A stretch of DNA of 64,000 nucleotides, taken from contig NZ_CP013126.1 in assembly GCF_001441165.1 (NCBI RefSeq), forward strand, positions 248,001 to 312,000. Reading direction: 5' to 3'. The position numbers and the translations under genes are program-made. This stretch comes from Acidipropionibacterium acidipropionici. Lineage in GTDB: Bacteria; Actinomycetota; Actinomycetes; Propionibacteriales; Propionibacteriaceae. The notes below the pieces were generated by a model that searched no databases, was not told where the DNA came from, and saw nothing but the letters and a program-made list of their open reading frames with translations. Shown here piece by piece: positions 55,202 to 64,000 of the stretch. Within the stretch, counting starts at the first letter, position 1. Each line of letters starts with the position of its first letter.

Positions 55202-56653
55202 TCAGCCCCGCTGCCAGTCGGCGGCCCTGCGGGGCCGGGCGAAGCACAGGCAGGCGACCAGTCCGGCCCCCGCCAGAACCACCGACAGCCACATCGAGTC
55301 GCCCATGGCCCGCGCCAGGTCGGGACGGGTCTGCGTGCGCCAGGTCATGAGGGTGGCGATCCCGGACGATCCCAGCACCGCCGCCACCTGCTGCATCTCG
55401 GAGTAGAGCCCGGCCCCGGCGCCGGCCAGCTTCGGCGAGAGGTTGGCGGTGGCGGTCACCGACAGCGGCGACCAGATGAAGGCGTTGCCGACGCCGATGA
55501 CCGTCATCGCCGCCAGCACGGTGAGGATCGGGGTGCTCGGCGACATCGCCAGGGCAAGCCAGGACAGGCCGACGGCCATGCATCCGAAACCGGTGACGGC
55601 CAGCGGCTTCGGATCGTGGCCGTCGAGCCAGCGGCCCACCGGGTTCGCCAGGAGGATCGACATCACGGCGCTCGGCAGGGTCATGAGGGCCGCCTCGGTG
55701 GGGCTGAGATCCCGCACATTCTGAAGGAACATGGTGAGCGGATAGTTCTGGGCGAAGACGATCGCCCCCATCGCCGCGATACCGACCACCGCGGCGCTGA
55801 AGTTCCGGTCGGCGAAGAGCCGCAGCGGCACCAGCGCCTCGTGGCCCATGTGGTGCTGCCACGCCACGAAGACCACCAGCAGGGCGAGACCCACGACGAT
55901 GAGCCGCGGCACCGTGATCAGCCCGGCGATGGCGCCCCAGGAGTAGCGCTGACCCTCCTGGACGCCGAAGACCACCAGACCCAGCCCCGCCGCGCTGAGC
56001 AGCACCCCCGGCCAGTCGAGGCGACCCGAGGTCCCGGGCAGGGCGGGCACGAAACGGGCCGCGGCCACCATGCCGAGCAGCCCGACCGGAAGGTTGACGT
56101 AGAAGATCCACTGCCACCCCGGACCGTCGACCAGCACCCCTCCGAGCAGCGGGCCGATGATATTGGCCACTCCCCCGGTGGCCCCCCAGATCGCCATCGC
56201 CCTCCCTCGCCCGTCGGGAGGGAAGATCCGGGTGACCATCGACATGGTCTGCGGGGAGACGATCGCGGCCCCGACCCCCTGCAGGGCCCGGGCGGCGATG
56301 AGCATTCCGGCGGTGGTGGAGAGCCCGCACAGCAGGGAGGCGAGGGTGAACACCGCCAGGCCAGTCATGTAGACCCGTTTGAGGCCGAGGCGGTCCCCGA
56401 GGCGTCCGGTGATGAGCATGAGTGCCGCGTAGGGCAGCAGGTAGGCGCTGGTCACCCAGGCCAGCAGGGTGAGATCGGCATGCAGCTCCCGTTGCATCCG
56501 AGGCAGTGCGACGGTGACGATGCTGGCGTCGATCATCATCATGAAGAAGCCGACCAGGATCGACCACAGCGCCGGCCAGGGGCGATTCAATCGGGGATCC
56601 ACGGAGGCCAGACGCGGATCCCGGGGCGCCGGGGAGGTCCAGGAATCGCTCAC
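55202..56653 (-). CDS. DHA2-family MFS efflux transporter
   Basis: About 483 residues with 14 membrane segments, EmrB/QacA type: DASIVTVALPRMQREL in segment 1, GRLGDRLGLKRVY (motif A), ARALQGVGAAIVSPQ and GPLLGGVLVDGPGWQWIFYVNLP (motif C). I moved the start to GTG 56653 because TAGGGT lies exactly 7 bases upstream, as in other leaderless genes here. Substrate unknown. Confidence 0.9.
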   Translation of the reverse strand: MSDSWTSPAPRDPRLASVDPRLNRPWPALWSILVGFFMMMIDASIVTVALPRMQRELHADLTLLAWVTSAYLLPYAALMLITGRLGDRLGLKRVYMTGLAVFTLASLLCGLSTTAGMLIAARALQGVGAAIVSPQTMSMVTRIFPPDGRGRAMAIWGATGGVANIIGPLLGGVLVDGPGWQWIFYVNLPVGLLGMVAAARFVPALPGTSGRLDWPGVLLSAAGLGLVVFGVQEGQRYSWGAIAGLITVPRLIVVGLALLVVFVAWQHHMGHEALVPLRLFADRNFSAAVVGIAAMGAIVFAQNYPLTMFLQNVRDLSPTEAALMTLPSAVMSILLANPVGRWLDGHDPKPLAVTGFGCMAVGLSWLALAMSPSTPILTVLAAMTVIGVGNAFIWSPLSVTATANLSPKLAGAGAGLYSEMQQVAAVLGSSGIATLMTWRTQTRPDLARAMGDSMWLSVVLAGAGLVACLCFARPRRAADWQRG

Positions 56654-56756
56654 CCGACCCACCCTAGGCCCCCGCACCCCACCCCAGGGCCCGTCCTCGT
56701 CCCGACGAGGGTCGACCACCGACGCAGCCGACGCCGTGCCGGATCACCAGGGCCGG

Positions 56757-57692
56757 TCAGCCGCCGAAGAAGCTGGTGAACAGCCAGGCCACCAGGACGG
56801 TGAGCGGCAGGGACAGCACGGTGGTGAGGACGACGGCCGCCTCGGCGATCCTCTCCCCCACCTTCGCCCGGGTGGCGGCGATGAAGGCGTTCTGGGCGGT
56901 GGGCAGCCCCGCCATCACGACGACCGCCATGAGGGCGTGCCCGCTCATCCCCAGGGCCAGCCCGGCACCCAGGGCGATCAGCGGCTGGACGACGAGTTTG
57001 AACCCCACAGCCAGCCCGGTGAGGTGGCCGTCGAGGTCATGGAGGGAGAAGGTCTGACCCACCAGGGAGACGCCCAGGGCGATGAGCACGGTGCCGGGCG
57101 CGGCCTCGCCGATGAGATGGGCGGTGGTGCTCACGATCGAGGGGAGGTGGACGCCGGTGGCGGAGATGAGGAACCCGAGGACGGCGGCGATCACCATCGG
57201 ATTGGTGAACACCCGCCGCAGCACCCCGGAGACAGTGGGCCGCACGCCGCTGCCGACAAGGTCGGACAGGACGTAGAAGAGAGGCGTGAGGAATCCCAGC
57301 TGGAAGATCATCACCGGGACGCCGTAGGAGGCGTGGCCGAGCACGTAGATGCCGATCGGGATGCCGATGTAGGCGGCGTTGTTGAGCGACGCCGACATCG
57401 ACCCGAGCACCACCTGGCCGGCGTCGGCACCCATCGCGAACCGGGCGATGAGGGCGAACAGGGCAGCTGTGATCAGGCCGGAGGCCGCGGCGACGACCAG
57501 GGGCCTCCCCAGCACCTGGGAGATGGGCGTCTCGGCGATCGAGTAGAGCAGCAGGGCCGGGGCCGCGGCCCAGTACACGAAGCTCGACAGCACCTTCCCC
57601 GCCTCGGCCCCGACCGCCCCGGTACGGCGCAGCACCCACCCGACGAGGATGACGACGGCCAGAGCGGCGACGTTCTCAGCAATGACGACCAA
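56757..57692 (-). CDS. AEC-family transporter (auxin efflux carrier type)
   Basis: A 311-residue protein with ten membrane segments, made of two five-segment halves. The conserved SLNNAAYIGIPI and the C-terminal GLPTAQNAFIAA mark the family, which includes malate/malonate permeases (MleP, MdcF). In this organism a dicarboxylate role is possible but unproven. Confidence 0.88.
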   Translation of the reverse strand: MVVIAENVAALAVVILVGWVLRRTGAVGAEAGKVLSSFVYWAAAPALLLYSIAETPISQVLGRPLVVAAASGLITAALFALIARFAMGADAGQVVLGSMSASLNNAAYIGIPIGIYVLGHASYGVPVMIFQLGFLTPLFYVLSDLVGSGVRPTVSGVLRRVFTNPMVIAAVLGFLISATGVHLPSIVSTTAHLIGEAAPGTVLIALGVSLVGQTFSLHDLDGHLTGLAVGFKLVVQPLIALGAGLALGMSGHALMAVVVMAGLPTAQNAFIAATRAKVGERIAEAAVVLTTVLSLPLTVLVAWLFTSFFGG

Positions 57693-57795
57693 CGGGTCTC
57701 ACCAGCTCCTTCGGGTTCGGGTACAGGCCAAGTCAACAACCCGGCCGCCGGGGCCCTCCGAGAGGGTCGGTCACCGGACGGTCATCACCCAGGCG

Positions 57796-58398
57796 TCAGG
57801 AACGCACCTCGTAGACCTGTCCGGTCTCCTGACGCTCGACGGAACGCACGAAGGCCAGCGCCGCGGTGGCCGCGGGCACCCCCGGATCGCCGGCGAACAT
57901 CTTCTTGGCACCTGGCCCGGCCTCGGCGATCACGGTGGGGCTGACGACGTTGACCCGCACCGGCGCCAGTTCCTGGGCGGCGGCCTTCGCGAAGGACTCG
58001 ACGGCCCCGTTGGCGGCCGATCCGGCGGCGCTGGTAAAGGAGGGCTCATGGGTGAGCAGGCCGGTCACCAGGGTGAAGGATCCGTTCGCCGCGATGCTGC
58101 GCTGACCGCGCCGCACCACCTCGATCTGTCCGAGGGCCTTGCCCTTGAGGCTGGCCAGGACGTCGTCATAGCTGAGCTCGGTCAGGGGCCGGAAGATCGC
58201 CGGCCCGGCGGTGACGCAGACGGCGTCGACGGTTCCGGTCCGGGTGAACAGGGCGTCGATCGATGCGGGCTCGGTGATGTCGACCGGGTACTGCGTGCTG
58301 CCCCGATGGGCGGGAAGGACGTCGTGACCATGGGAGGCGAGCACGGTGTGGACCGCCGATCCGATGATGCCGGTGGCCCCGATGAGAAGAATGCGCAT
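57796..58398 (-). CDS. Short-chain dehydrogenase/reductase
   Basis: A 200-residue SDR. The Rossmann loop is GATGIIGSA at 7-15. The usual Tyr-x3-Lys is replaced: the equivalent segment reads AAGSAANGAVESFAKAAA, so the catalytic Tyr is absent and a classical activity is doubtful. Such short variants are common in actinobacteria. TAAGCT lies 7 bases before the ATG. Confidence 0.8.
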   Translation of the reverse strand: MRILLIGATGIIGSAVHTVLASHGHDVLPAHRGSTQYPVDITEPASIDALFTRTGTVDAVCVTAGPAIFRPLTELSYDDVLASLKGKALGQIEVVRRGQRSIAANGSFTLVTGLLTHEPSFTSAAGSAANGAVESFAKAAAQELAPVRVNVVSPTVIAEAGPGAKKMFAGDPGVPAATAALAFVRSVERQETGQVYEVRS

Positions 58399-58515
58399 GG
58401 CCCTCAGCTTATGGGCGAAGCCGTGGGGATCCGGGCCCCGTCCGGGTCCGGAAGGCTTCGGCAGCGCCCGGCCCGCGCCATACTGGACGGTACTCACACG
58501 AACAGGAGAACCCCC

Positions 58516-58812
58516 ATGTGGAATGACTTCGGGAAGTCCGGCAGCGGGCCCCGACGCTCCAGCACCGAACACTTCGAAGTGCCTGCCAATCAACTCCTGT
58601 CGAAGGTCAAGTCCCTGGTCCGCGAGGGCAATGTGCGCAGAATCGTCATCCGCCGCCGTGACGGACGCCGTCTCTTCTCGGTGCCGGTGAGCGCCGGCGT
58701 GGCGGTCGGCGGGATCACCGTGCTGGCCGCTCCCACGATCGCCGCCATCGGGGCGATCGCCGCACTGGGCACCGGCGTCACGATCGAGGTGGAGCGCAAC
58801 CAGGACCGGTGA
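58516..58812 (+). CDS. DUF4342-domain protein
   Basis: A 98-residue protein. QLLSKVKSLVREGNVRRIVIRR.DGRRLFSVPV and the following hydrophobic Gly/Ala-rich segment (about residues 62-85) match DUF4342. AGGAG lies 6 bases before the ATG. Function unknown. Confidence 0.85.
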   Translation: MWNDFGKSGSGPRRSSTEHFEVPANQLLSKVKSLVREGNVRRIVIRRRDGRRLFSVPVSAGVAVGGITVLAAPTIAAIGAIAALGTGVTIEVERNQDR

Positions 58813-58826
58813 GCCCGGTCCCCGCC

Positions 58827-59921
58827 TCACCCGCGCGGGGCGGCGGTGGATCTCCTGCGGACCAGTGTCGGCATGAGGGTCTCGTGACGCACCGTCACGG
58901 GCTCGGTGAGGAGCATGTCGGCGGCCACCCAGCCGAGTTCATCGGTGGGCTGGGCGATGGTGGTCAACGGCACCGACATCTGGGCGGCCATCTCGATGTC
59001 GTCGAAACCGACCAGTGAGACGTCCTCGGGGATGCGGATACCGGCGTCGCGCAGGGCCGTCATGGAGCCGAAGGCGATGAGGTCGTTGGCGCAGAAGATG
59101 GCCGTGGGCAGCTCCTCGGGGAGCCCCTCGACGGTGAGCGGCCGGGCCGGGACGCTGATCCCGTCGGTGCCCATCGGGGCCGCCAGGCCGCACCCGACCA
59201 GGAGCCTTCGCACCCCTGCCCGGCCCTCCATCGCGGTGAAGGACCCCAGCTCCTCGACGCTCAGGGAGATCTCCTCGCCGGACCGCGCGATCCCGTCATG
59301 GACCCCTGCCAGTCGGCTGCGGGACTGACGCTGGTGCTCCGGCCCGTTGAGGAAGAGGATGCGGCGGTGGCCCAGGCCGATGAGGTGCTCGACAGCCATC
59401 GCCGCCCCGGCGCGGTCGTCGGCCAGGATCGAGGACATGTCATCGGGGGCCGCCGGGGAGTCGAAGAGCACCACCGGCACCCCGCGCGCCGCGATCTCGT
59501 GGGCCACGGCCAGGTCGGTGTCGGTGGGCGAGACGACGACGCCGCGCACCCCCTGACCGGCGAAGGTCCGCAGGGTGCGGGCCTCCTCGCCGGCGTCGGA
59601 GTGGGTCGAGGACAGCGCCATCACGAAACCGTCCTGACGCAGACGGCGATCCATCCCCGCGGCAGCCTCCATGAAGAAGGGGTTGGTGAGGTCGAGCACC
59701 GAGACCCCCACCATCGGGAAGGATCCGGTGCGCAGCGCCCTCCCGGTGGCATTGCGCACGAAGCCGAGCTCCTCGATGGCCCCCTCGACGCGTTCGCGGA
59801 CCTCCGCGCCGACCGAGCGACGGCCGTTGAGGACGTTGGAGACCGTCCCGACCGACACCCCGGCCAGCCGCGCCACGTCCTTGACGCGTGGCGGACGGGC
59901 ACCCCGCTCTGCGATGGCCAC
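58827..59921 (-). CDS. LacI-family regulator of the rhamnose genes
   Basis: A 364-residue regulator. The helix-turn-helix is at about residues 12-34 (VKDVARLAGVSVGTVSNVLNG). A LacI sensor domain follows. I moved the start to GTG 59921, preceded by AAGGAG. Divergent to rhaM with two identical-class palindromes between them, so it probably represses rhamnose catabolism and itself, released by rhamnose or a derivative. Confidence 0.9.
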   Translation of the reverse strand: MAIAERGARPPRVKDVARLAGVSVGTVSNVLNGRRSVGAEVRERVEGAIEELGFVRNATGRALRTGSFPMVGVSVLDLTNPFFMEAAAGMDRRLRQDGFVMALSSTHSDAGEEARTLRTFAGQGVRGVVVSPTDTDLAVAHEIAARGVPVVLFDSPAAPDDMSSILADDRAGAAMAVEHLIGLGHRRILFLNGPEHQRQSRSRLAGVHDGIARSGEEISLSVEELGSFTAMEGRAGVRRLLVGCGLAAPMGTDGISVPARPLTVEGLPEELPTAIFCANDLIAFGSMTALRDAGIRIPEDVSLVGFDDIEMAAQMSVPLTTIAQPTDELGWVAADMLLTEPVTVRHETLMPTLVRRRSTAAPRG

Positions 59922-60017
59922 CGTTGCTCTCCTTCTCCAACTGACTGCCCGGACGTCTCTGGTCAACGTATCCCGGCGGCCCCATTCTTCCGGATCCTGT
60001 GAGTCTCCGGGTGTCCC

Positions 60018-60047
60018 TTGACGCCTGAATCGGTTCACGACTACTCT
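60018..60047 (+). promoter_or_regulatory. rha operon promoter
   Basis: TTGACG (60018-60023) and TACTCT (60042-60047) with an 18-base spacer. Operator 1 lies inside the spacer and operator 2 just after the expected start site. Predicted leader to rhaM is about 90 bases. Confidence 0.6.
60026..60037. promoter_or_regulatory. LacI-type rhamnose operator 1
   Basis: TGAATCGGTTCA, a near-perfect dyad with central CG. It is the exact reverse complement of operator 2 at 60061-60072. Confidence 0.8.
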
Positions 60048-60060
60048 GTCAGACGTCGGA

Positions 60061-60072
60061 TGAACCGATTCA
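60061..60072. promoter_or_regulatory. LacI-type rhamnose operator 2
   Basis: TGAACCGATTCA, 35 bases centre to centre from operator 1. Confidence 0.8.
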
Positions 60073-60146
60073 TTCGGCGCCCTCGGTGTCGAGGGCCCAC
60101 CCAGGGCAAGCCCTTTCGCACGGCGTGCCCCGTCCACAGGCAAGCA

Positions 60147-60521
60147 ATGGATAACGAAGTCCAGTTCCCACCCCTCTCACACCAGCTGGCGGCCACGACC
60201 CAGAAGTCGCCGACCCGCTGCTGCTTCCTGTTGCACGTGCGCCCCGAGCGCCTGCCCGAGTACATCGACGTCCACCAGCACGTATGGGACGAGATGCGCC
60301 AGGCCTTCACCGATTCGGGATGGCGCAACTACTCCCTCTTTCTCCAGCAGGAGACCGGGATGGTTGTCGGCTACTTCGAGTCCGACGACGTCGACGCCGC
60401 CCAGGCGGCCATGGCCGACACCGACGTCAACTCCCGCTGGCAGGCCGAGATGGCCCAGTACTTCGTCGCCCCCGACGGAGGCACCAACGAGGTGCTGCCC
60501 CAGTACTTCTACCTGGCCTGA
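60147..60521 (+). CDS. rhaM: L-rhamnose mutarotase
   Basis: A 124-residue dimeric ferredoxin-like protein that interconverts alpha and beta L-rhamnose. Family marks: LHVRPERLPEYIDVHQHVWDEM with catalytic His, GWRNYSLFL and GYFESDD. ATG 60147 was chosen over an upstream in-frame start that would span the promoter. First gene of the rha operon. Confidence 0.92.
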   Translation: MDNEVQFPPLSHQLAATTQKSPTRCCFLLHVRPERLPEYIDVHQHVWDEMRQAFTDSGWRNYSLFLQQETGMVVGYFESDDVDAAQAAMADTDVNSRWQAEMAQYFVAPDGGTNEVLPQYFYLA

Positions 60522-60583
60522 ACCCACCCCTGCCCCACTCATCAACTCGGCACATCACCGCACGACGAAGGAGTCCTGCCCAC

Positions 60584-61944
60584 ATGAATGTCGGAAACCA
60601 CAAGCGACTCACCGGCTGGAAGGCGACCGCCGCCGTCTCGATGTCGAACTACATCGACTCGGGCTCGATCATCGCGATCGCCACATCGCTCGGATTCTGG
60701 GGAGCCAAGTACTTCCCGGGTGACGACGGCACCGTCGCCGGCCTGCTCGCCGCCTTCAGCTCCAACGCCTTCGGCGCGGCCATCGGCGCGCTCATCGGCG
60801 GGCCGCTGTGCGACAAGTACGGCCGCAAGTTCATCTACACCTACGACCTCCTCCTCTACGCCCTCGGCGGCCTGCTGGTGACCTTCACGATGAACCTGCC
60901 GATGCTGTTCATCGGCTTCGTCGTCATCGGCCTGGCGGTCGGCGCCTCGGTGCCCGCCGGCTGGACGTACATCGCCGAGTTTGCCCCCCGGACCGGCGCG
61001 GACGCCACGTCGGCGCCACCCAGCTCGCCTGGTCCTTCGGCCCCTTCATCGGATTCGGCCTGGCCGCCGCGCTGTCGCCGCTGGGGCTGCTCGGCAGCCG
61101 AATCATCTTCGCCCACCTGGTCGTCATCGCCCTGGTGACCTGGTGGATCCGCCAGGGACTCGACGAGTCCAAGGCCTGGCAGGACTCCAAGGGAGGCCGG
61201 GGCGCCAAGGCCCCGTCGATGTGGACCGCCTTCCGCGGCCTGTTCAACCGCAAGGCCAACATCACCGCGCTGCTCTTCCTCGCCGCGATCTACACCTTCT
61301 GGAACCGGGCAGCCAGCCAGAACGGCATCTTCCTGCCCACCATCCTCGGCCACATGGGCTGGGGGACGCTGGCCTCCGACCTGTTCTCGATGCTCACCTG
61401 GGGCATCGTCATCATCGCGACCGCGGTCTACATGCTGCTGGTCGATCGCGTCTCCTACCGCTGGCACTTCTTCATCGGCGGCGTGCTGGCCATCGCCTCC
61501 TGGGCCGTGCTGGTCTTCGGGCCCTCCACCGCAGCCGCCACCGCCTTCGGCTACGCCCTGCTGTGGGGCCTGTCCTCGGGCCCCTCGGCCCAGGCCTTCT
61601 ACTCGGTGTGGTCTCCGGAGCTCTTCGCGACCCCCTACCGGGCCGGCGCCCAGGGCATCGTCTTCTTCGTGGTCCGGCTGGCCTCCGGCCTCATCTCACT
61701 GGTCTTCCCGGTGATCCTGGCCCAGCAGAACGGCCTCCTCAAGGACGGCCTCATCCTCATCGGATTCCTGCTGGCCTCCACCCTCATCGGCACCATCTGG
61801 GCCCCGAAGACCCAGGGGAAGCCGCTCGAGGAGATCGAGATCGAGCGTTACGGCGAGATCGTCTCCACCCGGGCGATCGACGCGGAGCTCCACGACGAGC
61901 TCGTCTCCGCCACTGATACCTCAACCACCTCTACAAAGGAGTGA
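60584..61944 (+). pseudogene. MFS L-rhamnose transporter candidate, frameshifted
   Basis: The first part (60584 to about 60990) reads as MFS segments 1-4 (GGPLCDKYGRKFIYTYD, motif A). The frame is lost within about 60985-61000, in the stretch encoding IAEFAPRT. Reading continues one frame over as RRGRHVGATQLAWSFGPFIGFG to a normal C-terminus. Length 1361 bases is one short of a multiple of three, so a single base is missing. Position between rhaM and rhaI points to rhamnose uptake. GAAGGAG precedes the ATG. Confidence 0.82.
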
Positions 61945-61949
61945 ACACC

Positions 61950-63128
61950 ATGGTCGCACTGTCAGACCTGACCCCCGAACAGCACCGGCTGCTGTCCGAA
62001 CAGACGATCGAGCTGCCCAGCTGGGCGTTCGGCAACTCGGGTACCCGGTTCAAGGTGTACGGCACCCCCGGCACCCCCCGCGACCCCTTCGAGAAGGTGG
62101 CCGACGCCGCCCAGGTGAACAGGTTCACCGGGATGACGCCGCGGGTCTCCCTGCACATCCCGTGGGACGAGACCGAGGACTACTCGAAGCTGCGCGCCGA
62201 CGCCGAGGAGCAGGGCATCTCCCTGGGCACGATCAACTCCAACGTCTTCCAGGACGAGGACTACAAGTACGGCTCGCTCACCAACTCCGATGAGCGGATC
62301 CGCCGCAAGGCCATCGACGCCCACCTGCACTGCATCGAGGTGATGAACCAGACCGGTTCCGACACCCTCAAGATCTGGCTGGGAGACGGCACCAACTACC
62401 CGGGTCAGGATTCGATCAACGCCCGCCAGGGACGCCTGGCCGAGTCGCTGGCGGAGATCTACGCCGCCCTGGGGCCCGACCAGCGCCTGCTGCTGGAGTA
62501 CAAGTTCTTCGAGCCGGCCTTCTACCACACCGATGTGCCGGACTGGGGCACCGCGCTGCTGCAGGTGATGGCCCTGGGCGACCGCGGCGTCGTCTGCCTG
62601 GACACCGGTCATCACGCCCCGGGCACCAATATCGAGTTCATCGTCACCCAGCTGCTGCGCGCCGGACGTCTGGGAGCCTTCGACTTTAACTCCCGGTTCT
62701 ACGCCGACGACGACCTCATGGTGGGTGCCGCCGACCCCTTCCAGCTGTTCCGCATCATGCGCGAGATCGTCACCTACGGGGCCCTGGACAAGAACTCGGG
62801 GGTGAACTTCATGCTCGACCAGTGCCACAACCTCGAGGAGAAGATCCCCGGGGAGATCCGCTCGGCACTCAACGTCCAGGAGGCCACCGCCAAGGCCCTC
62901 ATCGTCGATGAGGAGGCCCTGGCCAAGGCCCAGGCCGACCACGACGTCATGGCCGCCAACGGCATCATCATGGACGCCTTCAACACCGACGTCCGCCCGA
63001 TGCTGGCCGAGCTGCGCGCCGAGAAGGGCATCGACCCCGATCCCTACGGCGCCTTCCTGGCCTCCGGCTACCTGGAGAAGATCCGCGAGGAGCGGGTCGG
63101 CGGCCAGCAGGCCAGCTGGGGGGCCTGA
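61950..63128 (+). CDS. rhaI: L-rhamnose isomerase
   Basis: A 392-residue TIM-barrel isomerase of the Pseudomonas stutzeri L-RhI/RhaI type, converting L-rhamnose to L-rhamnulose. Metal-site candidates are the Glu of LLLEYKFFEP, the Asp and His of CLDTGHH, and the Asp of FDFNSRFYADDD. ATG 61950 follows AAAGGAG; the transporter stop lies just before it. Confidence 0.92.
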   Translation: MVALSDLTPEQHRLLSEQTIELPSWAFGNSGTRFKVYGTPGTPRDPFEKVADAAQVNRFTGMTPRVSLHIPWDETEDYSKLRADAEEQGISLGTINSNVFQDEDYKYGSLTNSDERIRRKAIDAHLHCIEVMNQTGSDTLKIWLGDGTNYPGQDSINARQGRLAESLAEIYAALGPDQRLLLEYKFFEPAFYHTDVPDWGTALLQVMALGDRGVVCLDTGHHAPGTNIEFIVTQLLRAGRLGAFDFNSRFYADDDLMVGAADPFQLFRIMREIVTYGALDKNSGVNFMLDQCHNLEEKIPGEIRSALNVQEATAKALIVDEEALAKAQADHDVMAANGIIMDAFNTDVRPMLAELRAEKGIDPDPYGAFLASGYLEKIREERVGGQQASWGA

Positions 63129-63131
63129 TCG

Positions 63132-64000
63132 ATGAGCGGATGCACCGTCGCAGCGATCGACCTGGGCGCCTCCAGCGGACGCGTCCTGCGCGGCACCCTG
63201 GACGGCGGCCGGCTGGCCGTCGAGGAGTGCTCGCGGTTCCCCAACGGCGTCGCCTTCGTCCGCACCGCCGGGCAGCCCGACCTGGTGTGGGACGTGCTGT
63301 CGCTGTGGCGGGGTATCCGCGAGGGCCTGGCCGAGGCCGCCCGCCGCGGCCCGGTCGAGGCCATCGGCATCGACACCTGGGGGGTCGACTACGGCCTCCT
63401 GGACGCCGACGGCCGGCTGATCGGCAACCCCGCCGCCTACCGGTCCCCCCGCACCGCCGACGCGGTGGTGCGGGTCCACGGCCTGATGCCCCAGAGCGAG
63501 CTGTACGGCTTCAACGGGGCCCAGCACCAGGCCTTCAACACTCTTTTCCAGCTGGTCGCCGACCGGTCGGCCGCCCAGGCCGGGCTGGCCCGCAGCGCCC
63601 TGCTGATCCCCGACCTCATCGCCTACTGGCTCACCGGCCGGCGGGTCTGCGAGGTCACCAACGCCTCGACCACCGGACTCATCGACCCGGCCACCAGGGA
63701 CTGGTCGCCGGAGCTGCTGGACCTGCTGAACGGCAGCTTCGGCGTCCCGGTGCCGGATCTGCTGGCCGAGCTGGTCGAACCCGGGACGGTCATCGGCCCG
63801 ATGGACCTGCCCGACATCTCGGTGCGCACGAGCGAGAACCGGTCGACGCCGGTGGTCGCGGTGGCCACCCACGACACGGCCTCGGCCATCGTCGGAGTCC
63901 CCGCCCCGGGCCGCTCGGGCCGGTTCGGCTTCGTGTCCTCGGGCACCTGGTCGCTGGTCGGCGTCGAACTCGACCACCCGGTCAAGACGGACGCATCGGC
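63132..64000 (+). CDS. rhaB: Rhamnulokinase (3' end outside window)
   Basis: The first 289 residues of a FGGY-family kinase. Seen: AAIDLGASSGRV (phosphate 1 motif), GIDTWGVDYGLLD, NASTTGLIDP, the catalytic Asp in ATHDTASA, and SSGTWSLVG. It phosphorylates L-rhamnulose. It starts 3 bases after rhaI. Cut by the right edge; an aldolase (rhaD) would be expected beyond it. Confidence 0.92.
   Translation, partial: MSGCTVAAIDLGASSGRVLRGTLDGGRLAVEECSRFPNGVAFVRTAGQPDLVWDVLSLWRGIREGLAEAARRGPVEAIGIDTWGVDYGLLDADGRLIGNPAAYRSPRTADAVVRVHGLMPQSELYGFNGAQHQAFNTLFQLVADRSAAQAGLARSALLIPDLIAYWLTGRRVCEVTNASTTGLIDPATRDWSPELLDLLNGSFGVPVPDLLAELVEPGTVIGPMDLPDISVRTSENRSTPVVAVATHDTASAIVGVPAPGRSGRFGFVSSGTWSLVGVELDHPVKTDAS

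Overview
The window is a GC-rich chromosomal stretch from an actinobacterium, most likely a propionic-acid bacterium (Propionibacteriaceae, of the Acidipropionibacterium/Propionibacterium type). The assignment rests on gene content: pyruvate phosphate dikinase with its regulatory kinase/phosphorylase, a succinyl-CoA:acetate/propionate-type CoA-transferase, a dnaK-grpE-dnaJ-hspR operon with HAIR operators, PiT phosphate transport and a complete-looking L-rhamnose entry pathway. No rRNA, CRISPR array, transposase, integrase or phage gene was seen. One tRNA (Gly, CCC) is present.

Layout. 1-8 kb: end of an FtsX-type ABC permease, a NUDIX hydrolase, an amino-acid permease plus AspT-type exchanger pair, acetolactate decarboxylase and a zinc alcohol dehydrogenase. 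8-12.5 kb: heat-shock operon on the minus strand. 12.6-17.6 kb: phosphate transporter with a tiny partner, an OmpR-type two-component system and deoC. 17.8-24.7 kb: ThuA-like protein, FHA/zinc-ribbon protein, ppdK and its regulator. 24.8-29.4 kb: RsmC-like methyltransferase, serB, hexose-6-phosphate mutarotase-like protein and CoA-transferase. 29.6-35.1 kb: HAD phosphatase, a TetR/ABC export unit, a membrane protein and a sugar porter. 35.1-43.3 kb: lone ABC ATPase, amidase, tRNA-Gly, a TetR/MFS drug-efflux pair, an unknown four-gene operon and proC. 43.3-52.2 kb: alcohol dehydrogenase, aspA, and a peptide-type ABC transporter whose binding-protein gene has lost its 5' end against a LacI gene. 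52.3-58.8 kb: YihY-type membrane protein, GntR/DUF1648 pair, MFS and AEC transporters, SDR and DUF4342 protein. 58.8-64 kb: LacI regulator and divergent rhamnose genes rhaM, transporter (frameshifted), rhaI and rhaB (cut by the window edge).

Working together. PEP/pyruvate interconversion (ppdK and its regulator), CoA transfer between succinyl-CoA and acetate or propionate, aspartate deamination to fumarate (aspA) and aspartate/alanine exchange all fit propionic fermentation with fumarate respiration. Rhamnose genes feed the same pathway.

The less expected content is between the genes. Several intergenic gaps carry dispersed palindromic elements. Family A has two good copies and one decayed copy, family B two copies, element D is a perfect 24-bp inverted repeat, and family C has four copies, three of them starting with a hairpin right at a gene's stop codon. 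Many genes have a TANNNT box 5-8 bases before the start codon, which suggests leaderless transcripts. Three genes look broken: the peptide-binding protein, the rhamnose transporter, and a small membrane protein split by one in-frame TGA.
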